DNA from: Dehalococcoidia bacterium
GTDB lineage: Bacteria > Chloroflexota > Dehalococcoidia > SpSt-223
Reading direction: 5' to 3'
Length of the DNA: 64,000 bases
NCBI GenBank assembly: GCA_025054935.1
Contig: JANWZD010000002.1
Coordinates: 16,149-80,148, forward strand
Shown: one piece after another, positions 1 to 9,163 of the stretch
Layout: each line of letters starts with the position of its first letter
Position numbering within the stretch: the first letter of the stretch is position 1
The notes under the pieces: generated by a model
Told to the model about the DNA's origin: nothing
Databases searched by the model: none
The model's input: the letters and a program-made list of their open reading frames with translations, nothing else
Program-made: the position numbers and the translations under genes

Positions 1-717
1 GCGTTTGGGCCGCTGTCGGCGGTAGATGTGGCGGAGCTGCGGCGGGTGCTGGATGATGCGGCGAGCCGGCAGCAGCAGGTGATTGTGGAGCTGCACAACT
101 TTGGGGCCTATTATGGGCGGAAGCTGACGGTGGCGGATGGGGCGCAGTTTGCGGATGTGTGGGCGAAGCTGGCGGGGGCGTTGGTGGGGCATCCGGGGCT
201 GTATGGGTATGAGCTGATGAACGAGCCGGGGGACCTGCCGGGGGGAAGCGCGACGTGGAAGGTGCTGGCGCAGGCGGGGGTGGAGGGGGTGCGGCGGGTG
301 GACCGGCAGGCGTGGGTGCTGGTGCCGGGGTATCACTGGCAGAAGGCGAACACGTGGCGGGAGTACAACGAGGAGCTGCTGGTGGAAGACCCGGTGGGGA
401 AGGTGCTGTATGCGGCGCATGTGTATTTTGACGGGGAGGCGCCGGGGTTTCACCGGTATGGGTATGAGGCGGGGGGGGCGTATCCGGAGATAGGGGTGGA
501 GCGGGTGCGGCCGTTTGTGGAGTGGCTGCGGGCGCATGGGGTGCTGGGGATAATCACGGAGTATGGGGTGGTGGACCGGGATGAGCGGTGGCTGACGGTG
601 CTGGACAATTTTCTGCGGGTGGTGGATAGCGAGGAGCGGGTGGTGGGGGCGGTGGCGTGGGCGGCGGGGCCGTTGTGGGGGACGCCGCGGGAGCTGGGGC
701 TGGACCCGCTGAATGGG
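1..717 (+). other. Segment of foreign-looking, C-poor, G-ending codon usage
   Basis: Within the GH5 gene, third positions here are nearly all G or T and C is strongly avoided at the third position. From about 718 the same reading frame uses C- and G-ending codons typical of the window. The change occurs within a few codons and leaves the frame intact. This is seen directly; recombination or recent acquisition is inferred. Confidence 0.75.
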
Positions 718-972
718 CGCGACCAGCCCCAAATGCAGGTGATCGCCCGCTATGCCGGCGGCACCGTCCAGCCCGGGGTGCGCCGCTCGGCCATCTCGCC
801 GCGGGAGGAGCCGGCTGCTGCCACGGCGGTCGGGCGAGCGATCGCGGCTGCCTGTCAGGCGATTGGCCAGCCGCATGAGCAGTGCCTAGTCCGGCGAGTG
901 TTGCTGACCGGGTGGAGCTGGCTGAGCGATCGGGTGAAGACCTTCTCGTCCCCTTCGCGTGCGGACGGCTAG
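1..972 (+). CDS. Glycoside hydrolase family 5 (cellulase-like), 5' end outside window
   Basis: The frame is open from the first base, so the N-terminus is missing; 323 residues are visible. It carries the GH5 hallmarks: ELMNEP with the acid/base Glu (codon at 223), a HVYFDG strand, and ITEYG with the nucleophile Glu (codon at 559). The likely role is hydrolysis of beta-1,4-glycans. The domain ends near DQPQMQVIARYAGG; the last 75 or so residues are unconserved in appearance. Codons up to about 717 end almost only in G or T (gcg, ggg, gtg, cgg, gat, tat), then switch abruptly to C/G-ending codons like all neighbours. The stop codon overlaps the convergent flippase stop (shared CTAG). Confidence 0.85.
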   Translation, partial: AFGPLSAVDVAELRRVLDDAASRQQQVIVELHNFGAYYGRKLTVADGAQFADVWAKLAGALVGHPGLYGYELMNEPGDLPGGSATWKVLAQAGVEGVRRVDRQAWVLVPGYHWQKANTWREYNEELLVEDPVGKVLYAAHVYFDGEAPGFHRYGYEAGGAYPEIGVERVRPFVEWLRAHGVLGIITEYGVVDRDERWLTVLDNFLRVVDSEERVVGAVAWAAGPLWGTPRELGLDPLNGRDQPQMQVIARYAGGTVQPGVRRSAISPREEPAAATAVGRAIAAACQAIGQPHEQCLVRRVLLTGWSWLSDRVKTFSSPSRADG

Positions 973-2291
973 GCGGTCGGCTGGGGTGCGCTCCGCGCCT
1001 GCGTGACGGCGCGAAGGACAATCGGCGCGGTGAAAATCGCTTCGAGGGTGACCGCACTCAGCCAGCCAAGCGCTACTCCCGGCAGGCCAGCTAGGAGCGC
1101 GCCGAGGGCCGCGAGCGCGATCTCGCCGGCCCCGCCGATGACCATCACCCGCGCTGCTTCTCGCACCCGTCCTTCGACCCGGCAAATGGCGACATAGTGG
1201 TCTTTGACGATGAGCGGAAAGACCCCAAGAGCGAGAATGCGGAGGCTCGGCAGCGCGCCATCGGCATAGCCCGGACCGAAGAGGGTGAGCAGCGGCTCAG
1301 CGGCAACGAGGAGGACGAGGTTCGCTGCTCCTCCGAGCGCGGCGGCGAGGGGGATGGTAAAGCGCGTGCGCTGCCCGATCAGCTGGGGGGTCCGTGCCCC
1401 GACGGCAAAAATCCCCATTGTGAGCGCAAACGGCGGCATGCTGACGAAGTTCGCGATCATGATCGCGATGTAGAAGTACGCGGCGGCTTCCGCGGAGATG
1501 AGCGCCGTTGCGACTAAGGGAAGCAGGTAATACCACAGCTGCAGCGACAGATTGAGGGTATTGTGGTCGAATGCGCCGCTGCGGGATCGCCAAACCCAGC
1601 CGAGCGAGGGCCAGGCGAGGAGCCGCGCGGAGGGGAAGCGGCGGACGAGCACAGCCGCGACATACCCGACCGATACCAGATTGCCTGCCAGCCAGAGGGC
1701 GTAGATCGTCATGCCGTTTGCCCCGGGCAGGAGGCTGCCGGCAAGCGGAACGAAGAGCAGTTTGGCAAGGCTGAAAATGGTGTTGCGCCACACCTGCACC
1801 GAGCCGAGGAGAAGCCCAAGAAAGGCTTGATCGAGCACCAGCGTCATCGCCGTCACTGCCACGCCCAGGCTGAACAGCAGATTGAGGGGAAGGCTCGTCG
1901 CGAGCATCTGCAGGTCTGCGACGAAAACGCCGGCGGCTGCGCCGGCGAGCGACCCGAGCGCGAACGCGACAATGCCGGCAGCAACAGCGGCGCTCGCGAT
2001 GAGCGCCGGTTCCCGGCCGGGCTGGCGCGGCAGTTCGGCGATCAGCATCGTTCCCAGCCCGACCATGCCGATGTTCGCGAGGAGGGTCATCGCAGAGACG
2101 GCCGTTGCGGCAATCCCGACCTCCGCCGGTAGGAACGATCGCGCCGCAACCGTCCAGAAGGCGAAGCCGAGGAGCGAGGTGATGGCGGTCGTGCCGACCA
2201 TCGAGAAAGCAGTGCGGAGAACCGCGCGATTGGCAGTCGAACTGAAGGCGGCGCGCGTCCGCGCGACGACCGTTCGCGGCGCGCTGCTCAT
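969..2291 (-). CDS. Polysaccharide flippase-like multi-pass membrane protein (Wzx/MATE-type)
   Basis: About 440 residues with 12-14 hydrophobic segments and few charges. The N-terminal part (RTAFSMVGTTAITSLLGFAFWTVAARSFLPAEVGIAA) matches the opening helices of lipid-linked oligosaccharide flippases (Wzx/RfbX, MVF superfamily). It probably moves lipid-linked glycan across the membrane. The ATG chosen lies in an ATGA overlap with the upstream gene; an upstream in-frame start at 2441 would run inside that gene. It is the last gene of the minus-strand glycan operon. Specific substrate cannot be read from sequence. Confidence 0.75.
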   Translation of the reverse strand: MSSAPRTVVARTRAAFSSTANRAVLRTAFSMVGTTAITSLLGFAFWTVAARSFLPAEVGIAATAVSAMTLLANIGMVGLGTMLIAELPRQPGREPALIASAAVAAGIVAFALGSLAGAAAGVFVADLQMLATSLPLNLLFSLGVAVTAMTLVLDQAFLGLLLGSVQVWRNTIFSLAKLLFVPLAGSLLPGANGMTIYALWLAGNLVSVGYVAAVLVRRFPSARLLAWPSLGWVWRSRSGAFDHNTLNLSLQLWYYLLPLVATALISAEAAAYFYIAIMIANFVSMPPFALTMGIFAVGARTPQLIGQRTRFTIPLAAALGGAANLVLLVAAEPLLTLFGPGYADGALPSLRILALGVFPLIVKDHYVAICRVEGRVREAARVMVIGGAGEIALAALGALLAGLPGVALGWLSAVTLEAIFTAPIVLRAVTQARSAPQPTA

Positions 2292-3037
2292 GCCGGCTCC
2301 CGGTTCCAGAGCACCGTCTGCCGATATGGCGTGGTCGCGTTGGGCGGCCGGTAGACCTGAGCAGTCACTGCCTGCCAAGCGTCGGGAAGCAGAACGCGGC
2401 CGGTCCAGCGTGCGCCGTTTTCGAGGGGTACCGGCGACCACCGTGCTGCTACTCGGCCGTCGATCAGCACGTCAACACGGTAGGTTTCGGCTGCGCCCTC
2501 GTGGTTCGCGAGACTAACGACAACCTCGCCCGCAAAAGGAGGGCGGCTCAAGGACAGCTGCGTGAAGGTTGTTTGGGGTGCAGTGAGCGCGCCCGCAACG
2601 CCGAGACCGGCTGCCAAGGTTGCCTGGATGAGCGCGATCCCCGCGATCAGCCATATCCGCGAGCTTTTTGGTCGCTGCCGTGCGACGCGAGGACCGGCTG
2701 CTGCTTGGGGTCCTGGTGGTGGCGCCTGCACAGTGGTCAGCCATATCAGCATGAGCATGAGCGCTATTAGACCGAGCCACATCAGCCCATCAAGAGGGAA
2801 CCCTGCTGCCGAGAGGAGAAGCCCGCCGAGGATGAGCGCGACGAAGACGAGGGCGAGCGAGGCAGCGAAGCGCTCCCACCACTCGAACAGGGTCGGCGGG
2901 AAGGCAGCGAGACCGAGCAGGGCAGCGAGCGCAGCAAGCGCAGTGAGCGTGGCAAGGGCGGCGACGACGGGGATGCCGCGCCCGATCAGCAGGAGGAGCG
3001 CTGCGAGGATGCCGAGCGTACCCCAGAGACTAGCCAC
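2288..3037 (-). CDS. DUF1616-like membrane protein of glycan operon
   Basis: 249 residues. Residues 1-105 hold about four transmembrane helices; a further helix lies near 128-150. The C-terminal about 95 residues form a predicted extracytoplasmic beta domain with the phrase VVVSLANHEGAAETYRVDVLIDG, resembling the C-terminal region of DUF1616 proteins. It starts with GTG inside the last 8 bp of the upstream GT-C-like gene and ends in an ATGA overlap with the flippase gene, so translation is coupled. A role in assembly or export of the glycan is inferred only from context. Confidence 0.6.
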   Translation of the reverse strand: MASLWGTLGILAALLLLIGRGIPVVAALATLTALAALAALLGLAAFPPTLFEWWERFAASLALVFVALILGGLLLSAAGFPLDGLMWLGLIALMLMLIWLTTVQAPPPGPQAAAGPRVARQRPKSSRIWLIAGIALIQATLAAGLGVAGALTAPQTTFTQLSLSRPPFAGEVVVSLANHEGAAETYRVDVLIDGRVAARWSPVPLENGARWTGRVLLPDAWQAVTAQVYRPPNATTPYRQTVLWNREPA

Positions 3038-5006
3038 CGATCACCGACTGCAGATCGTAGATGGCAATGTTGCCGCTGTCGTAAATCTTGTCGATACCAA
3101 ACAAGCCGTCGAGCTTTGCCAACGCTGCCCGACTGATCGGCTGGACATAGCCGAAGGCGCCCGGTTCGGTCGGGTCGAAATACATCCCGAGCACGGGAAG
3201 GGCGGTGCTCAGCCGGCGGTCCACGAGCAGATAGCGCACACGCCCGCGCCGGAGCAGCTCGATCTCCCGCGGGCCGAACTGCTCCGACTGGAAGACCGGC
3301 GCGAGCTCCACGCCGTCGGCAAGGCCGTGCACGATCCGCTGTTCGCCGTAGGCATTCTGGAGCAGCCGATTGATCCGGTCGGCGGCCATTCGGTTGTCCC
3401 GGCCGAGCGCCTCGCGCGTCCACTGAGCCGCGGCTCGCCCTTCGGCCTCGATCGAGCGCGTATCTGCCGAAACGAGGTAGGGGCCCGGCAGGCGGGCCCA
3501 GTACGGCCAGCCGACCACGAGGCCGCTCGCGAAAATGACCGCCACGACGCCGGTCACTAGCCACGGCCGAGCGCTGCCGGTCCAGCGGAGCCACCGGCTC
3601 CAGACCAGCCCAAGCGCGATCACAAACGCAATCCCGACGAAGAGAAAAGCGACTGCCCGGCTGGCAAGCTCCGACCCGACATTCACGAGGCGGAGGACTA
3701 ACGTTGCGGGGTAGCCGAGCGCAGGTGCGGCGAGGGCGAGGATCAGCGCATCAATCGGCTCTCGGCGCCACAGGACCCACAGCCCGACCGGCAGCGTGAG
3801 GAGGACGAGAAGAACCCCGCTGTATCCCAGCGCTTGGTCGAACAGCGGCGCTGTCTCCCCGCTTGCAGCGCGGAACAGCTGGCGCGCCGGCGCTTCGCCG
3901 CTTGCGAGCCGGACAACATCCTGAATGCCGCGCGTCACCGGCGCAGCGACATAGTCGACCGTCACGGTGGCGACGAACACGGTCCAGAGGACGATCAAGC
4001 AGCCGAGCGTGAGAGTGGGGAAGATCACCAGCCGTTGCGCGCTCAGGCTCGGCAGGAGCCGACCGGCCCATCGGCGAAGCGGGGCGGGGCCTCCCTCTTT
4101 TCGGGCTGAGGCGTCGGCAGGAAGGACGATCGCGAGCGTGCTCCAGAAGACCAAGAAAATCAGCAGCACGTAGGAGGTGACGTGATGGGTAACGGTGACT
4201 GCGGCGAGCGTCGCCACTAGCACGACCCAATGCCGCCACAGGGGGAGCTGTCGGCGCGTCGCGCGCGCGATGAGGAAAAGCGCGAACACAGCGAGCGGAA
4301 GGGCGAGGGTCTCGTAGGCGAACTGCGAGCCGAAGTAGACAAAGTTTGGGTTGCCGGCATAGAGGGCGACGGCAACGCCCGCGACCCGCACTGAGCGCCC
4401 GACTGTCTCGAAGAAGAGGAAGAGTGCAAGCGCAAGCAGAACCCGCGCCGCTGCCACGACGAGAAATCCCGCGAGCAGAAGCGGGATCTCGCCGAGCGTT
4501 ACTAAAGCGCTAACGATGATCTCCAAGCCGGGAAAGAGCGGGCTCGCCGGCAGAAGCGCATTCTCGTGGAACAGTTCCCCCGTCCCGATGATGTCGAGCG
4601 CGGTGCGCCAGTGGAGCAGTTCATCGAAGAACGTCAACTCCAACGGGCTATGCAGCGCCTTCACCGCGAACAGCGCAACGTAGAGCAGCCCGACGGTGAG
4701 TAGGCGGTCACGGCGGCGAGGATACGATGAGGCTAAGTAGGCGGTCGGAGGAACGATGATGGCGATGATCCCCGCCCAGTAGAGAGGGAGGGCGACCGGC
4801 GATCCCCACCGGGCGAGGCTATAGGCGGCGGCGATCAAGCAGAGCGCGCTTCCCGCAATAACAACGAGGGAGGCAACCCCGAGCCCTGCCGGAGCAGCGG
4901 GAACAGCGCGCTCTCCTGTCGCCGGCCTGACAAGCGGCGGAATGGCGGTCCAGAGGGCAGGGAAGAGGCGGGGAGACGCATGCCCAGTGCGGGAGTTCGC
5001 CGTCAC
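3030..5006 (-). CDS. Large multi-pass membrane glycosyltransferase-like protein (GT-C type)
   Basis: About 658 residues with a dozen or so transmembrane helices and a C-terminal soluble stretch (from about residue 525, ...DTRSIEAEGRAAAQWTREALG...). FFDELLHWRT in an early loop after the second or third helix resembles the acidic loop motif of GT-C/PMT-like and DUF2206-type membrane glycosyltransferases that use polyprenyl-linked sugars. The start is uncertain. GTG at 5006 lies just after the upstream stop; GTG at 5030 and ATG at 5078 would overlap that gene by 13 and 61 bp. It is part of the operon with GT4, GT2 and flippase genes. Confidence 0.7.
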   Translation of the reverse strand: MTANSRTGHASPRLFPALWTAIPPLVRPATGERAVPAAPAGLGVASLVVIAGSALCLIAAAYSLARWGSPVALPLYWAGIIAIIVPPTAYLASSYPRRRDRLLTVGLLYVALFAVKALHSPLELTFFDELLHWRTALDIIGTGELFHENALLPASPLFPGLEIIVSALVTLGEIPLLLAGFLVVAAARVLLALALFLFFETVGRSVRVAGVAVALYAGNPNFVYFGSQFAYETLALPLAVFALFLIARATRRQLPLWRHWVVLVATLAAVTVTHHVTSYVLLIFLVFWSTLAIVLPADASARKEGGPAPLRRWAGRLLPSLSAQRLVIFPTLTLGCLIVLWTVFVATVTVDYVAAPVTRGIQDVVRLASGEAPARQLFRAASGETAPLFDQALGYSGVLLVLLTLPVGLWVLWRREPIDALILALAAPALGYPATLVLRLVNVGSELASRAVAFLFVGIAFVIALGLVWSRWLRWTGSARPWLVTGVVAVIFASGLVVGWPYWARLPGPYLVSADTRSIEAEGRAAAQWTREALGRDNRMAADRINRLLQNAYGEQRIVHGLADGVELAPVFQSEQFGPREIELLRRGRVRYLLVDRRLSTALPVLGMYFDPTEPGAFGYVQPISRAALAKLDGLFGIDKIYDSGNIAIYDLQSVIGG

Positions 5007-5017
5007 GCCTCGCGGGA

Positions 5018-6283
5018 CTACTCGGACCACTCCTCTTCCCGGCTCGCGGTGGCGCTCGACTGTCCGGTCTCTTGGCAAAGTCGGCGGTAGATTGCCTCGA
5101 CCCGCGGCACCACTGTCCCCGCTTGAAAGGAACGAACGCGGCGCAATCCCGCGCGTCCGAGCTGCTCGCGCAGCGCTGGGTCGTGAAGCAGGCGGCGCAG
5201 CGCGTCGCGCAGCGCGGCAGGGTCGGCAGGAGGAACAAGGAGACCGGTCTCGCCGTCGACGACGATATCAGTCAAGCCGCCCGTTGCCGAAGCGACGACC
5301 GCTTGGCCGCAGGCCATCGCTTCAAGGGCGGTGGTGGGACAGGGGTCGGGCCAGATGGAGGGGACGACGGCGAGAAGCGCATTGCGGCGCGCTGCCATCA
5401 CCGCTCCGTGCGGCCACGACTCCTCAATCACCGCCCCTGGCGGGATCGGCGCGGTCAGTGTCGGCGTCCGGCGGCCGATCAAGACGAGCGGCGGCGGGGA
5501 TTCAAGCTGAGCATAGGCAGTGAGCAATCCGTTTACCCCTTTGTCGTCGCTCAGGTCGCCAACATACAGCAAATAGGGAGACGATGGTAAGCGGCTGAGA
5601 TAGTCAGAATGCGGATCATCGACGCGCGCGACGTCGTCTGGGACGAAGTTGGGCACCACCTCGAACGGTAGCCGTTGTTCGGCGAGGCGGCTGCTGGCGG
5701 CCACAGCCCTGCTTACGGGCAGGAAGAGATCGACGCAGCGCGCCTCTACTGGCAGCGCGAGCCGGAGCGCGAGTGTCGTCACGGCGCCCTTGAGGGGGCC
5801 GTAATGCTCGGCGGCGCAGCCAAGGCATTTCCGCAGCGCGGGGCCGTGGCACGGCTGGCCGCGGTACATCAGCCGCTTCTTGGCGCAGATCAAGCTGTAG
5901 TCGTGCAGGCTCAGCACCAGCGGCGGGCCGTCGCGGCGCTTGAGCGGCACGTACGAATGGACCATCCAGTTATGGGCGTGAACGACCTGAGGGCGAAATT
6001 CGCCGACGAGCCGGCGCAAGGCGCGCGTCATCTCGGGGTCAGGAGCGGGAGGAGCGTGACGGCGCTCGTCTGAGAAAAGACGCGGAAGCCGATGCACCGT
6101 TCCGCGCAGCCGCTCGACCCGAACGGCTCCATCCCGCTCGGAGGCAGCGCCTTCTGTCAGCGCCGTCGTGGCGACGACCACCTCATGGCCGCGCGCCGCA
6201 AGCCCCTGCGCCAGCGCGCGGACGTGACGCTCTTCACCACCGATGACCGGAGGGTAGAACTGGGCGAGCATCAGGATACGCAT
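5018..6283 (-). CDS. Glycosyltransferase family 4
   Basis: 421 residues with the two-Rossmann GT-B layout. The N-terminal acceptor side has MRILMLAQFYPPVIGGEERHV, and the donor side has YLLYVGDLSDDKGV followed by the E-x7-E type motif around PCPTTALEAMACGQAVVAS and GLTDIVVDGETGLLVPP. It transfers a nucleotide-sugar residue onto a glycan or lipid carrier in the cytoplasm. A Cys-rich insert (CAKKRLMYRGQPCHG...CLGC, about 130-160) is common in GT4 enzymes of this sort. The ATG overlaps the upstream GT4 stop as TGATG. Confidence 0.88.
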   Translation of the reverse strand: MRILMLAQFYPPVIGGEERHVRALAQGLAARGHEVVVATTALTEGAASERDGAVRVERLRGTVHRLPRLFSDERRHAPPAPDPEMTRALRRLVGEFRPQVVHAHNWMVHSYVPLKRRDGPPLVLSLHDYSLICAKKRLMYRGQPCHGPALRKCLGCAAEHYGPLKGAVTTLALRLALPVEARCVDLFLPVSRAVAASSRLAEQRLPFEVVPNFVPDDVARVDDPHSDYLSRLPSSPYLLYVGDLSDDKGVNGLLTAYAQLESPPPLVLIGRRTPTLTAPIPPGAVIEESWPHGAVMAARRNALLAVVPSIWPDPCPTTALEAMACGQAVVASATGGLTDIVVDGETGLLVPPADPAALRDALRRLLHDPALREQLGRAGLRRVRSFQAGTVVPRVEAIYRRLCQETGQSSATASREEEWSE

Positions 6284-7362
6284 CAGCGCGCTGCCAACGC
6301 CTCGAAATAGACCAGCTCAAGCTGCTGAACGCAGCGGTCCCAAGTCGGCAGCTCGTAGGGAGGAGGAGGCTTGCCGACTTGCGCAAGCAGCGTCTCCGCG
6401 ATCTCCTCCGGCGAGCTGCGCCGGTCGACTGCCCCGGCCAAGCCTTCCTCGGCGATCTCGGCGAGACCCGACGTCCGCATCACCACCACGGGGCGCCGGA
6501 GCGCTAAGGCCTCCATCACGGCGACCGGATGCGCTTCATAGTCGCTCAGCAGGGCGACCACGTCGGCTCGAGCATAGACGGCACTCATTGCGGCGCGGTC
6601 GGCTGGCGGCACCGCGAAGATACGCACCCGGTCCGCCACGCCCTCCCGCTCGGCGAGCGCGCGCAGCGCCCCTTCGTAGGGTCCGGCGCCGACGACCCAG
6701 ACCCGCGCATTCGGCTGGCAGCGGAGCATGGCCGGCAGGGCGGCGATTACGCGATGATGCCCCTTGTAGCGCTCAAGCCGGCCGACGGAGGCGATGATGA
6801 GCCCATCATCGTCGAAAGGAGGACGGCCTGGCGGCGGCGGCAGGAGACCGCCGTTCGGGATGACGGTGAACTGCGCGGCAGGAAGCCGCAGCAGGCGCTG
6901 AAAGAAGGTCGCCTCGAAGCGGGAGACGCCAATCAGCTTGCGCGCACCGGCAAAGAGCGGACGGAGGAGCCACCATTGCAGGGCGCGGATTCGATTGCGC
7001 CACGCTTGGGAGTGGCCGCCGGTGTGGAAGGTGACAACATACGGCAGCCCGCCTCGCTGCGCGCCGAGCATCGCGAACGGAGGAACGGCGGTGTGGCAGC
7101 CTTGGACATGAACGAGATCCCAGCCGCCAGCGGCGATCCGGCGCGCGATGTCGGGCACCACATAGAAATCGGAGTTGGCGAAAGCGCGGATGGGAAGCCG
7201 AACGATCCGCAGCCCTTCGCGCTCCTCCTCAGCCGGACCATTGCCAGGCGGAAGGGAGGTAAGGACGGTCACCTCCCAGCCGCGGCGGGCGAGGCGGGTG
7301 CCCACTTCGTGAACGTGGGTCTCGATTCCCCCCATGAGCGGAAGGTAGCGTGCTGCTGCCAT
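6283..7362 (-). CDS. Glycosyltransferase family 4
   Basis: About 359 residues, GT-B fold. The N-terminus is ARYLPLMGGIETHVHEVGTRLARRGWEVTVLTS, the donor domain starts at IIASVGRLERYKGHHRVIAAL, and the nucleotide-sugar motif region is VALLSDYEAHPVAVMEALALRRPVVVM. ATG at 7362 (or GTG at 7365) is chosen because upstream in-frame codons lie within the preceding GT2 gene. It is followed by the second GT4 with a one-base TGATG overlap, so the two are probably translated together in the same glycan pathway. Confidence 0.87.
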   Translation of the reverse strand: MAAARYLPLMGGIETHVHEVGTRLARRGWEVTVLTSLPPGNGPAEEEREGLRIVRLPIRAFANSDFYVVPDIARRIAAGGWDLVHVQGCHTAVPPFAMLGAQRGGLPYVVTFHTGGHSQAWRNRIRALQWWLLRPLFAGARKLIGVSRFEATFFQRLLRLPAAQFTVIPNGGLLPPPPGRPPFDDDGLIIASVGRLERYKGHHRVIAALPAMLRCQPNARVWVVGAGPYEGALRALAEREGVADRVRIFAVPPADRAAMSAVYARADVVALLSDYEAHPVAVMEALALRRPVVVMRTSGLAEIAEEGLAGAVDRRSSPEEIAETLLAQVGKPPPPYELPTWDRCVQQLELVYFEALAAR

Positions 7363-7387
7363 CACGACCCGCCGACGGGAGGTCGTG

Positions 7388-8326
7388 TTAGATGAGGTGC
7401 TCAATCCTCCCCTGAAGATATCCGAGCGCCGTGACGACAAGACCGAGGCCGATCGCAGCGGCGCGCTGCACTCCCTCAGCCCGCCCGCTCACAAGCTCGC
7501 GCACGATGGCGCGCGGCACGGTGACGAGCGCGTAGCGGCGCTCCTCCGCGAGCGCAGACTGTGCGCCCACGAGCCGGGCGAGGTGCGCTTTCGCCAGTCC
7601 TTCGGTATAACAGCGCCGGAGGAAATACTGCATCGTTGTCCGCTCGGGTGGAACAGCGTGGCGAATCAGTGCTGATGGTTCGTAGAGAATCGTCGCGCGA
7701 GGAAGACGCTGCGTCAAGCGGATACAGAGCTCGGTGTCGTCGCCACGCTGCATACTGGGGCCAATCTGACCGATAGCGTGGTTGAAGCCGCCGACAGCGA
7801 GAATTGCCCAGCGCCGAAACGACATGTTCGCGCCGATGACGTTCCGAACAGGACAGCTTGCGGTTGGCAGCCCGCGGTAGCTGCAGCCGATGGTCCACAG
7901 AAATTCCGCCGGCAGCCACGAGGGCGGCTGGCCGAGCCAGCGGGGCGCGACTGCGCCGCCGACGCCGATGATGCGCGCATCGGCAGCGTAGGCAGCTGCC
8001 AAGCGCTCAAGCCACGTCGGCTCGGCGACAGCGTCATCGTCGAGAAACGCGACGAGCGGAGCGGTGGTGGCGGCAACTCCGGCGTTGCGGGCGCCAGAGA
8101 GGCCGGGAGGACCGGGATTGCGGATCACGCGGGCGCCGTCGACGATCGCTTGAAGACGCGCGAACAGTCGCTCATTGCCGTCGGCAACGACGACGATTTC
8201 ATCGGGCGGCAGCGTCTGCGCTTGGACGGAGGCGAGAGCGGCGAGGAGCAGATCTCGGCGCTGTTCGGTGTAGGTGCAGATAACGACAGCGAAACCGCTC
8301 CCCTCGGCAGGGGTCAGGGCGGTCAC
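7388..8326 (-). CDS. Glycosyltransferase family 2
   Basis: 312 residues. GT-A fold: FAVVICTYTEQRRDLLLAALASV at the start, the acidic DXD-like cluster AFLDDDAVAEPTWL near residue 95, and a downstream GGFN...RGDDTELCIRL segment typical of GT2 catalytic domains. It uses a nucleotide-sugar donor at the inner membrane face. A hydrophobic stretch near the C-terminus (AAAIGLGLVVTALGYL) may attach it to the membrane. The start overlaps the upstream GT2 stop by ATGA. Confidence 0.86.
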   Translation of the reverse strand: MTALTPAEGSGFAVVICTYTEQRRDLLLAALASVQAQTLPPDEIVVVADGNERLFARLQAIVDGARVIRNPGPPGLSGARNAGVAATTAPLVAFLDDDAVAEPTWLERLAAAYAADARIIGVGGAVAPRWLGQPPSWLPAEFLWTIGCSYRGLPTASCPVRNVIGANMSFRRWAILAVGGFNHAIGQIGPSMQRGDDTELCIRLTQRLPRATILYEPSALIRHAVPPERTTMQYFLRRCYTEGLAKAHLARLVGAQSALAEERRYALVTVPRAIVRELVSGRAEGVQRAAAIGLGLVVTALGYLQGRIEHLI

Positions 8327-9162
8327 GCGGCTGGTCGGGTGACAGGAGCAGCCGGCTTCAGCGGTGAGCTGGCCCTGCTTTCAGCGAGAGTGGTTCCCGG
8401 GTCGGCAGCGGCTTCGCACGCCTGCGCGAGCAGAGCGCGTTCCCGCTTCCCGAAGACGCGGTCGACCCGTCGGACATCTACTGTCGGGCAAAACCGCTCG
8501 CGAAGGATGGTCTTCAGCACGCGCCAGCCGTCTGGGAACGCGCGCAGCCGCCCTTCGCCATGGATGCGGGGCGCTTCGAAGCTGGGCACTTCGGCGACCT
8601 TCAGCCCTGCGCGGAGCGCGCGAATATTCATGAGGGTCTCGATCTCAAAGCCGTCTGCATCGAGGGCGAGCAGCGGCAGGACGCGCCGCCAGAACGCGTT
8701 GTAGCCGTAGCAGAGGTCGGTATACTTTCCGCCGAACAGCAGCCGGACGAGCATCGTCAGGCCCCAATTGCCCTGCTGGCGATAGAGCGGCATGTCGGCC
8801 GTGCCGCCCCCTTGGAGAAACCGCGACCCTTTGACATAGTCCGCGCCGGCCAGCAGCGCGCCGACGAACACTGGGATTTCACGCGGGTCAGTCGAGCCGT
8901 CCGCGTCGATCGCGACGACAATATCGCCAGTTGCGGCTTCGAATCCAGCGCGGAGAGCGTCACCCTTCCCCTTGCCGGGCTGCTCGATCACCCGAATATC
9001 TGGCATGATCGCTCGCGCCACCGCGACGGTATCGTCGGTGGAGTGACCGTCAACGAGGATGACTTCGTCGACCTCCTCGGTCGGAATATCGCGGAGGACG
9101 TAGGGGAGGTTCTCTGCCTCGTTGAGCGCAGGGATGATGACAGAGACGGTTGGTCGGTTCAT
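8323..9162 (-). CDS. Glycosyltransferase family 2 (dolichyl/polyprenyl-phosphate sugar transferase-like)
   Basis: About 279 residues. SVIIPALNEAENLPYVL, VILVDGHSTDDTV, AIDADGSTDP and the FEIETLMNIRA region match the DPM1/UgtP-like GT2 group that loads a sugar on polyprenyl phosphate. ATG at 9162 has a strong AGAAGGAGAG ribosome site about 9 bases upstream, so it is preferred to the in-frame start at 9255, which would overlap the preceding gene. No C-terminal membrane domain is present, as in soluble DPM1-type enzymes. Such a product would be the substrate for the GT-C-like protein in this operon. Confidence 0.86.
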   Translation of the reverse strand: MNRPTVSVIIPALNEAENLPYVLRDIPTEEVDEVILVDGHSTDDTVAVARAIMPDIRVIEQPGKGKGDALRAGFEAATGDIVVAIDADGSTDPREIPVFVGALLAGADYVKGSRFLQGGGTADMPLYRQQGNWGLTMLVRLLFGGKYTDLCYGYNAFWRRVLPLLALDADGFEIETLMNIRALRAGLKVAEVPSFEAPRIHGEGRLRAFPDGWRVLKTILRERFCPTVDVRRVDRVFGKRERALLAQACEAAADPGTTLAESRASSPLKPAAPVTRPAA

Positions 9163-9163
9163 G

